Shown here in pieces: positions 53,329 through 59,682 of a DNA stretch of 61,001 nt (the stretch's first letter is position 1; each line of letters opens with the position of its first letter). The notes below the pieces were generated by a model. The model searched no databases. It was not told where the DNA came from and saw nothing but the letters and a program-made list of their open reading frames with translations. The translations under genes were made by a program, and so were the position numbers. The DNA is from Verrucomicrobiaceae bacterium (GTDB lineage: Bacteria; Verrucomicrobiota; Verrucomicrobiia; Verrucomicrobiales; Verrucomicrobiaceae). The stretch lies in NCBI GenBank assembly GCA_027486585.1, contig JAIXOU010000130.1, positions 1 through 61,001 on the forward strand, read 5' to 3'.

Positions 53329-54996
53329 ATGAATATCCGAAGACTGTTTGTTTGCCTGCCCATCGTTTTTCTTCAGTTCACCACGCTTATTCTCCCCGCC
53401 GTCGAACCATCTCCGGCCAGTCGCGATCTCGACCGGTTCAAAGTGCTCTTCAATCACGACGGCACCTGTGTTTTCTCCTCAGACAGCCCTTATCAGTCCA
53501 CCAAAGAGCCGGTAAGTCTCAAACAAATCCACGGCTATGTGGACGAGGTGGCCGATGCGCAATGCAGCGCACTGCTCCTTTCCCCTTACTGGGGCCAGAT
53601 CATCCCGATGTGGGACAGCGATGTCGTGCCTCTGTGGAAAGGCGTCGGGCGGACGATGCCATGCCCCGACACCATGCAGGGCAAGGTGATCACTCGCGTT
53701 CGTGACCTGCTCCTTTCCGGTGTCGATTTTGTCGGCGAAACCGGCCGACGCTGCAAAGAGCGGAAGCTCCCCTTTATGCTCTCGTGGCGCATGTTCGACA
53801 TCCACGGCATCGATCACCCCGAGGAGCCGTGGACGAGTGATTTTTACAAAGAAAACCCGCAGTTTCGTATCGGCCACCCCGAGGCGCTCGCCGGGGACTC
53901 GGTCCGGTCGCACGACTTCAGCCACCTGGAGGTCCGCGCCTACCAGCTCTCCGTCATTCGCGAGCTATTTGAACGCTATGATTTCGAGGGCATCGAACTC
54001 GATTTCATGCGCAGCTCGTCCTTCTTCTCGCGGCGGATTCCATACGAAACTCGCGTCGAGAGTTTGCGCTCGTTCTTCCAGGGCGTGCGGCAGATCGTGG
54101 ATCATCGGGGCAAAGACCGGCCCATCGGCGCACGCGTTCCTCAGACCTGGGATCTTGCCTTGGAACTCGGCCTCGACCTCCCGGCACTCGCAAACGAGGG
54201 GTTGCTCGACTGGGTGAACGTCTCTGCGTTTTACGAAACATCCTCGGAGCTGGAAATCGCCCGTTACCGCGAGAAACTGCCGCACACCCGCATCTTCGGG
54301 GAGCTGACCCAGACTTCGGGCGTGTTGAAAAGGTTGGAACTCGGGCTCGAGACCACCCGCAAATGCACGCCCGAACTCCTTCGCAGCACCGCCCAGACCT
54401 TTTTTGCCCAGGGAGCCGACGGAGTGAGCTTGTTCAACATCAACTACTACCGCGATTACAGCTTCGGCACCGCGAAGCACCAGGACCGCACCGAACCGCC
54501 CTTCGCCGCACTCCACGGCATCGCTGACACATCGCGGCTGGCGACCGAGCCGCACCACTACGTGCTCTCCCGGCAGAGCTGGTTCTATCAGGGCCAACTG
54601 CCACTGCGACTGGATGGAACCAGCGCCCGTCATCCGCATGTCACGCTCGCCGTCGGGCAGGACTACACGCTCTCCGAAAACCGTGTCCCCTACGAAGAGA
54701 CCGCCGTGCTGCGTCTGCTCCTCGAAAAGCCCACCGCTGGCGTCGAAGTGCTCGTCCGGAACAAGGGACGAGTCCTCAAGCCCTGCCAAGTGGAAGGCGA
54801 ACTCTTCCCGCACAACTACAAGGACGGCGTGCCTCCAGACCATACCCGCTATCTCGACTACGAGGTGCCATTGGCTCTCCTGGAAAAGGGCGAAAACCGT
54901 TTCACCTTCACCGTGCTCCAAGGCAAGCTCGTCGTGGTCGAGCGGCTGGAGTTGGCCGTCTTTCGCAAAGGAAAAAGTAACGTCAGAACTGACTGA
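53329..54996 (+). CDS. GHL10-like TIM-barrel glycosidase-like protein, full-length member 1
   Basis: 555-residue secreted protein with a signal peptide unlike the array leader (NIRRLFVCLPIVFLQFTTLI). The barrel contains LPFMLSWRMFDIHG, YDFEGIELDFMRSSSFF (an acid after a beta strand, about residue 215-225) and DRPIGARVPQTWDLALELGL, matching the glycosyl-hydrolase-like family 10/DUF187 type. The last 120 residues are a beta domain (VLRLLLEKPTAGVEVLVRNK). The protein at 55136 and the fragment at 38521 are related. ATG 53314 is a possible earlier start adding MTNKT. The sequence just before (TCAAAGACAAAATGACC) resembles that upstream of the gene at 55136. Confidence 0.68.
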   Translation: MNIRRLFVCLPIVFLQFTTLILPAVEPSPASRDLDRFKVLFNHDGTCVFSSDSPYQSTKEPVSLKQIHGYVDEVADAQCSALLLSPYWGQIIPMWDSDVVPLWKGVGRTMPCPDTMQGKVITRVRDLLLSGVDFVGETGRRCKERKLPFMLSWRMFDIHGIDHPEEPWTSDFYKENPQFRIGHPEALAGDSVRSHDFSHLEVRAYQLSVIRELFERYDFEGIELDFMRSSSFFSRRIPYETRVESLRSFFQGVRQIVDHRGKDRPIGARVPQTWDLALELGLDLPALANEGLLDWVNVSAFYETSSELEIARYREKLPHTRIFGELTQTSGVLKRLELGLETTRKCTPELLRSTAQTFFAQGADGVSLFNINYYRDYSFGTAKHQDRTEPPFAALHGIADTSRLATEPHHYVLSRQSWFYQGQLPLRLDGTSARHPHVTLAVGQDYTLSENRVPYEETAVLRLLLEKPTAGVEVLVRNKGRVLKPCQVEGELFPHNYKDGVPPDHTRYLDYEVPLALLEKGENRFTFTVLQGKLVVVERLELAVFRKGKSNVRTD

Positions 54997-55135
54997 ATTG
55001 CGGTGATAAGGCGGAAGAAGCGGGAAGCCATTTGCCATGCTCGTGACGAACCGCGCTTCGCTCTTCGGTGCGAAAGTGGCGGAAGCCTAAATCACCGCTT
55101 TGATTTTTGAAGACAAAGTGCTCACAGACAAAACC
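54997..55135. repeat. 139-base gap with an inverted repeat
   Basis: GCGGTGAT (55000-55007) and ATCACCGC (55091-55098) form a perfect 8-base inverted repeat 83 bases apart; GGCGGAAG occurs twice between them. No reading frame of substance lies inside. It could be the footprint of an excised or degenerate element, or a long-range hairpin separating two related genes. The segment TTGAAGACAAAGTG then leads into the next gene and resembles the leader before 53329. Confidence 0.45.
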
Positions 55136-56809
55136 ATGAAGACCCTCACCCCATTTTTCTGGCTCCCATTCTTTTGTCTTCTCATCACGGCATTGCACGC
55201 TGCCGATGCACCGACAGATCTGCTCGGCACCCGCGGCCTGCCGCGTGTCCTCTACAACAACGACAGCGATGATCTCAAGTGGTCCGGCTATCCCGAGCAT
55301 CATGCGGCGCTATGGGTTCCGGCGGGAGAAGCGCTGCCCCTCCATGGCGTCGGTTCGCCGGAGGACTATCTCGCGCGGCGCATCGCGCCCTTGGCAAAGA
55401 CCAGCGTCACCGGCTTGTCTTACTGCGGCAACTTCGGCGCTCCCATCTGGGAACTCCCGAAGGACAGGTTTGCCTCGCTCGGTGACGATTCGCTGAAGCC
55501 AATCGCGGCCTTCTGGAAGCAGGAAGGGCGGACGTTCTTCTTCTCGGTGCGCATGAACGACAAGCATCACGCCTACTTCAACTGGGCACATCTGTGGGAC
55601 GACTTCCGGCGCACGCATCGGCATTGGTTTCTCAAGCCGCCATCGGATGCCGAGTGGAAGAACGAGTTCCTCCCCTGGCTGAATGACCCGGCCAAACCAG
55701 GCCCCAAAGACATGTGGGCAAAAGTCAAAACACAGCCTGAGGCTCTGCGCGCCGGACCGAACCGCGAACAGAACGGCGAAGCGCTTCTTTACGACTACTC
55801 CAAGACAGAAGTCCGCAGCCACTATCTCGACATCGTGCGCGAGGCTTGCCGACGCTACGACCTCGACGGCGTCGAGCTGGACTGGCTGCGCTATCCGAAG
55901 TTCTTCCGCGATGGCGAGGTCAACGCCGCCGTGCTCACGGAGTTCGTCCGCGAAGTGCGCACCATTCTCGATGAAGCCGCGAAACGTCGCGGGCACGCGC
56001 TGCGCCTCGTCACCCGCGTTCCCGATAGTCCCGCTCGCGCGAAGGAACTCGGGCTCGATGTCGAAGCCTGGCTGAAGGCCGGATGGATCGACGCCGTCAT
56101 CGCCGGCAACGGCTTCACCTTTGGCTCTAACACACTCGATCAGTGGGTCACCCTCGCCCACCAGCATCGTGTGCCAGTCTATGGAGTGATCGAGCGGATG
56201 CCGCGCGGCTTCGCACGATATGGCACGCCGGAAACGCTGCGAGCCGCCGCCGCCACGCTCTGGGCACGGGGTGCGGACGGTCTTTACACCTTCAACTTCT
56301 ACAACACGTCCGAATACCCGCTCCTCGCCGAGCTATCCGATCCAGCGCAGCTCGCCCTCCTGCCGAAGGAATTCTTCGTCGATGCGTGCAGCGTTACCAA
56401 CAACGCCACCGTAAGCGAGACGCCCTTGCCGCTCACTATCCAAGCCAATGCATCTGGCAAGGCAGTCCTCTTCCTCACAGACGACCCGGCACAAGCCAGC
56501 GACCTCCGGCTTGAACTCACCTGGAAAGGTTCCGGCGATTTCGCCGCACCCGAAATCCACATCAACGGAGAGAAGCTCGAAGGACTTAAAATCGATCGAG
56601 AAAAATCGTCCTTCACTGCCGCGTCATCCAGCCGCCTTGAGAAAGGCGAGTCGCCCCTGACCGTATCCTCCACTTCTGATGAACTGGCGAAACTGCTGCG
56701 TCGTGGAGCTAACGAGTTTACATTCACCTCATCGAGCGCCGATACGCTTACGGCGCTGAGCGTGAAGATGACGCCTAACACGAAAAGCCCAAACCAATCA
56801 TCCAAATGA
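55136..56809 (+). CDS. GHL10-like TIM-barrel glycosidase-like protein, full-length member 2
   Basis: 557-residue secreted protein; the signal (MKTLTPFFWLPFFCLLITAL) shares only the end H-A-A-D-A-P with the array leader. The N-terminal TDLLGTRGLPRVLYNNDSDD region is duplicated in the truncated gene at 38521. The barrel carries YDLDGVELDWLRYPKFFRDG (acid-bearing strand, about residues 240-260), LRLVTRVPDSPARAKELGLD and VPVYGVIERMPRG. A C-terminal beta domain (DLRLELTWKGSGDFAAPEIH) follows from about 420. Together with 53329 it belongs to a secreted GHL10/DUF187-like group of unknown specificity. A longer start at 55100 is disfavoured. The stop overlaps the next start by 4 bases. Confidence 0.7.
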   Translation: MKTLTPFFWLPFFCLLITALHAADAPTDLLGTRGLPRVLYNNDSDDLKWSGYPEHHAALWVPAGEALPLHGVGSPEDYLARRIAPLAKTSVTGLSYCGNFGAPIWELPKDRFASLGDDSLKPIAAFWKQEGRTFFFSVRMNDKHHAYFNWAHLWDDFRRTHRHWFLKPPSDAEWKNEFLPWLNDPAKPGPKDMWAKVKTQPEALRAGPNREQNGEALLYDYSKTEVRSHYLDIVREACRRYDLDGVELDWLRYPKFFRDGEVNAAVLTEFVREVRTILDEAAKRRGHALRLVTRVPDSPARAKELGLDVEAWLKAGWIDAVIAGNGFTFGSNTLDQWVTLAHQHRVPVYGVIERMPRGFARYGTPETLRAAAATLWARGADGLYTFNFYNTSEYPLLAELSDPAQLALLPKEFFVDACSVTNNATVSETPLPLTIQANASGKAVLFLTDDPAQASDLRLELTWKGSGDFAAPEIHINGEKLEGLKIDREKSSFTAASSSRLEKGESPLTVSSTSDELAKLLRRGANEFTFTSSSADTLTALSVKMTPNTKSPNQSSK

Positions 56810-57765
56810 AACCACATCCGCTCGCCTCACTCTGCCTCCTCACCATCGTCATTTTCGCGACCGCATCAGCCAAGCTCACCGCTGCCGACGCACCGTCCAT
56901 CTTCGACCGCAAGAACATCTCCGCATTGTGGATCGCGGCTCCTTGGGATGCGAAGAAGCGAGGCCCGGAGGAACGGATGAAGATGCTGAGGGCGCTTGGC
57001 TTGAGCAGGTTCGCCTACAACGGAAGCGGCGCGGTCGATGCGGAAATCGAAGCGGCGAAGAAGCACGGCATCGAAATCGCCGCATGGTGGTATCCGGCAC
57101 GGAATCCCCAGATCGTCGAGTCCACCAAGCGCCATGGTATTCATCCTCAGTTCTGGGTGGCTGGTTCACGCGCCATCACGGTGACGAACGATGCCGAGCG
57201 CATCGAAGCCGAGGCGGCGCGCATCCGGCCCATCGCAGAGGATGCGGCGGCGCTCGGTTGCCAGGTGGGGCTCTACAATCATCGCGAGCCGTGGTTTGAG
57301 GAGCAGGATCATCAAATCGCCATCATCGAGCGCCTGCGCCTCGATGGGGTGACGAACGTGGGCATCGTGTTCAATTTCCACCACTGGCGCGGCTCGCTGG
57401 CAGAGTTCCCCGCGCTATTCAAACGCATCCAGCCCTATCTGATCGCGGTGAACCTCAACGGCATGAAGGCCGACACCTCGCAGTATCCAGGCGTGCGCTA
57501 CATCGGCTCCGATGAGTCGGAACTGGCGATGATCCGCGTCGTCGAAGCGAGCGGTTGGCGCGGTCCGATCGGCGTCATTCACGAACGCCCCACTGTGGAC
57601 GCCGCCGAGGGGATCAGGGGCAACCTGCAAGGCCTCGAATGGATTCAAAAGGAAATGCATCAGCCTGGCTCCGGCGGACCAAAGCCGCAGGAGACCACCG
57701 CTCCAGTGCTGCCTAAGTCCGCATCCTCCACGAACGCGCAACCAGATACCAAGAACTCCAAGTAA
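56806..57765 (+). CDS. Secreted sugar-isomerase/epimerase-like TIM-barrel protein
   Basis: 319-residue protein with its own signal peptide (PHPLASLCLLTIVIFATASA) ending in the array-like T-A-A-D-A-P. The body resembles xylose-isomerase-like/sugar phosphate epimerase barrels: MKMLRALGLSRFAYNGSGAV, GIEIAAWWYPARNPQ, QVGLYNHREPWFEEQ, VGIVFNFHHWRG and IGVIHERPTVDAAEGI, where His, Glu and Asp near strand ends could bind a metal. Exported members of this fold occur widely in planctomycetes and are sometimes called sugar phosphate isomerases, but phosphorylated substrates are unlikely outside the cytoplasm. The tail (KPQETTAPVLPKSASSTNAQ) is low complexity. It is the last gene of the array. Confidence 0.68.
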   Translation: MKPHPLASLCLLTIVIFATASAKLTAADAPSIFDRKNISALWIAAPWDAKKRGPEERMKMLRALGLSRFAYNGSGAVDAEIEAAKKHGIEIAAWWYPARNPQIVESTKRHGIHPQFWVAGSRAITVTNDAERIEAEAARIRPIAEDAAALGCQVGLYNHREPWFEEQDHQIAIIERLRLDGVTNVGIVFNFHHWRGSLAEFPALFKRIQPYLIAVNLNGMKADTSQYPGVRYIGSDESELAMIRVVEASGWRGPIGVIHERPTVDAAEGIRGNLQGLEWIQKEMHQPGSGGPKPQETTAPVLPKSASSTNAQPDTKNSK

Positions 57766-57833
57766 AGAGCACGCTCAAACTCCTCACCACATTTGTTCTT
57801 GCCCTAGCTGCCGCTGCCTTTGGCCCGCCGTGA
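57765..57833 (+). pseudogene. Leader-module relic lacking start codon and body
   Basis: Directly after the preceding stop, the frame AAG AGC ACG CTC reads K-S-T-L-K-L-L-T-T-F-V-L-A-L-A-A-A-A-F-G-P-P then TGA at 57831. This matches a diverged leader (compare [14 protein letters not shown] at 36203) but has lost its ATG (GTA at 57762-57764). It marks the right end of the array and indicates that another enzyme gene once stood here. Confidence 0.55.
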
Positions 57834-58125
57834 CCAGCTGCCGCGTCGGCTTCAAGAGTTGCGCTAAGGCTTGGATCACTTTCGTCGGCTATGTCAGGAT
57901 CTACATGCATCAGGTCATTCTTTCAATTCAGAGAGCACGGTTCCCGACGTTTCTTTAGAGGCCGTCTATTAATGAAAACCTATCTCCATTCTTCAGTCGC
58001 GCTGCTAGGACCTCAGGCCAAAGCTAAAGTGTCATGGCCTACTTACATGACTGCTTTGCTGGCAGTCGGAGTTTCCACAAGGATTCCGGCGGGACTGGCG
58101 TAATTTTGACTCCCCCCATAACCTG
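57834..58125 (+). repeat. Gene-poor gap holding a duplicated upstream region and a decayed PSCyt1 5' end
   Basis: Bases 57904-57990 match 59615-59701 without gaps at roughly four in five positions, and in both copies the ATG lies 68 bases after the conserved CATGCA. Copy 1 leads into a 43-codon frame (57972-58103) that starts MKTYLHSSVALLG, resembling MKAYFHFQRHTLPLLAGAG of the partial gene at 59683, but then has no cytochrome motif and stops. This is the remnant of a second DUF1592-type gene. The first 70 bases (57834-57903) show nothing recognisable. The region may still promote the DUF1552 gene. Confidence 0.65.
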
Positions 58126-59517
58126 ATGAGCTACATTTCGATCCCCCGCGAGTCGATGTCGCGCCGAGCCGCCCTGCGCGGTCTCGGAGCCACCGTCGCG
58201 CTGCCGTTTCTCGATGCCATGATGCCAAGCGCGCGTGCCGCGCAGGGCAAGGCGTTCCCGACACGTCTCGGCGTGGTCTTCATGCCGAACGGTGTGCGTC
58301 AGGACTGCTGGACACCCGAGGGCGAGGGTTCAGGCTTCAAGTTCTCTCCCGTGCTGCAACCGCTGGAGCGGCATCGCGAGCATGTGAATGTGCTCACGCA
58401 GCTCGGGCACGCAAATTGCCAGGGCGGTGATGGTCACTACGCGAAGACGGCGAACTGGCTTACCGGCACCACGATTGAAAAGACGACGGGCAAGAACCTG
58501 CGCTGCGGCGTGAGCATGGATCAGGTCTTCGCTCAGCAGGCGGGCGGGCTCTCACGTTTCCCTTCCCTCGAGTTGGGCACGGAGCCCGTGATGACTGGCG
58601 TGGATTTCAATGTGAACTACACGATGCTCTACGGTTCGCACATCGCGTGGCGCACGCCCACCTCGCCGCTGCCGCCGGAGATCAATCCGCGCTCGGTGTT
58701 CGACCGCCTCTTCCGTGAGACTGCGGATCAGCGCAAGGCATCGGCCCTGGAAAACAAGAGCGTGCTCGATCTGGTGCTGGCCGATGCGAAAGCTCTGCGT
58801 GGCCGCGTGGGCAGCGATGATCAGCGTCGTCTGGACGAATACCTGGAGAGCATTCGCAGTGTGGAGCAGCGCATCGAGGCGGACATCGCACGTGTCGCCA
58901 GTGGTGAGAACCTGGACCCGCTGGCAAAGGATGCGATTACGAAGCTGGATGAGCGCATCAAAGCCGCCATGGCGCAGCAAAAGGACCCCGGCGGCTGGCT
59001 GCGGCTGGATCACACCGAGCACTCGCGCCTGATGATGGAACTGATGACGCTCGCCTTCTGGAGCGACAGCACGCGCGTGAGCACCTTCATGTTTGGCTGG
59101 GCCGTGAGCGGCAAGAACTTCACCTTCCTCGACGGCGTGAAGCACGGCCATCACGAGTGCTCGCACCACGAGAACAAGGCGGAGAAGCTTGAGGAATACC
59201 AGAAGATCAACACCTGGCATGTGGAGCAGTTCGCTCATCTGGTGGATCGCATGAAGTCCATCAAGGAGGGCGAAGGCACGCTGCTGGATCACACGCTGCT
59301 GCTTTTTGGTTCCAGCATGAGAGACGGCAACGCCCATAGCCCGAAGAACCTGCCGCTCGTGCTTGCCGGCCACGGCGGCGGGCTCGCGGGTGGACGTCAC
59401 CTCGTGAGCAGCGCGGACACGCCGATGTGCAATCTGTTCCTCTCGATGCTGCAGCTCGGCGGAGCGAAAGCGGAGCGCTTTGGCGACAGCACCGGACCTC
59501 TGAAGGGCCTGGTGTAA
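58126..59517 (+). CDS. DUF1552 family protein with Tat-like signal
   Basis: 463-residue protein of the DUF1552 family. The N-terminus contains SRRAALRGLGATVALPFLDA, a twin-arginine-type export signal (Arg13-Arg14) rather than the Sec leader of the array. Typical family blocks follow: RLGVVFMPNGVRQDCWTPEG, GHANCQGGDGHYAKTANWLT, FPSLELGTEPVMTG and VKHGHHECSHHENKAEKLEE, ending in LLLFGSSMRDGNAHSP with GHGGGLAGGRHL. The family pairs with DUF1592/PSCyt1 proteins in Planctomycetota and Verrucomicrobiota; its biochemical role is unknown, though alkaline-phosphatase-fold relatedness (DUF1501) has been proposed. Pairing here with the cytochrome-like gene at 59683 agrees with that. Confidence 0.87.
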   Translation: MSYISIPRESMSRRAALRGLGATVALPFLDAMMPSARAAQGKAFPTRLGVVFMPNGVRQDCWTPEGEGSGFKFSPVLQPLERHREHVNVLTQLGHANCQGGDGHYAKTANWLTGTTIEKTTGKNLRCGVSMDQVFAQQAGGLSRFPSLELGTEPVMTGVDFNVNYTMLYGSHIAWRTPTSPLPPEINPRSVFDRLFRETADQRKASALENKSVLDLVLADAKALRGRVGSDDQRRLDEYLESIRSVEQRIEADIARVASGENLDPLAKDAITKLDERIKAAMAQQKDPGGWLRLDHTEHSRLMMELMTLAFWSDSTRVSTFMFGWAVSGKNFTFLDGVKHGHHECSHHENKAEKLEEYQKINTWHVEQFAHLVDRMKSIKEGEGTLLDHTLLLFGSSMRDGNAHSPKNLPLVLAGHGGGLAGGRHLVSSADTPMCNLFLSMLQLGGAKAERFGDSTGPLKGLV

Positions 59518-59682
59518 TCCGTCACCAGCCCAGCAGCTTCGCCAGATGCGTGGCGAGCACCGTGCCTGGTTGCCTCACGTGCTCTGCCTGCTTCGCACCG
59601 CTAAAGCCAAGGTCCATGCAACAGGTCATTCATTCCATTCAAAGCGCGTGGTTCCCGCCATTCCTATAGAGACAGTTTATTC
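59518..59682 (+). repeat. Upstream region of the DUF1592 gene, second copy of the duplicated leader
   Basis: Bases 59615-59701 match 57904-57990 (see that entry). Earlier in the gap, TCGCCA (59539-59544) and TGGCGA (59551-59556) form a short stem but no T-tract follows, so it is not a clear terminator. Because the same block precedes two different gene starts, it probably contains the promoter or a regulator site for this cytochrome/DUF1552 pair. Confidence 0.55.

Larger units (their letters stand above)
2629..57833 (+). repeat. Signal-peptide leader module repeated at about 28 gene starts
   Basis: Nearly every secreted-enzyme gene begins with 60-75 bp encoding the same signal peptide (core LLLAPLAALHAADAP). 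Copies start at 2629, 4079, 5914, 7427, 8611, 9888, 11495, 12945, 14474, 16079, 17531, 19099, 20792, 22624, 25283, 27159, 28853, 30011, 31837, 33479, 33928, 35052, 36203, 38521, 43245, 45400, 46719 and 47492; those at 8611, 33928, 35052, 36203 and 43245 are the most diverged. Relics lie at 41171 and 57765. The 20-mer CTCGCGCCGCTGGCCGCGCT is exact at 5944, 22654, 25319, 38557 and 46755. Among the 20 copies with an intact Leu-Leu-Leu-Ala/Gly-Pro core, the third Leu is CTC in 17 although the other Leu codons are mostly CTG. That synonymous-site agreement points to common descent of the DNA, not just convergent signal peptides. Confidence 0.85.

Noticed and set aside
2629..57833. CRISPR array or integron attC array as explanation for the regular repeats
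   Set aside because: The repeats are spaced by whole genes, lie within coding sequence, and lack palindromic core sites; no cas genes or integron integrase are present.
59535..59560. Rho-independent terminator after DUF1552
   Set aside because: The stem is only six perfect pairs and is not followed by a T-rich tract.
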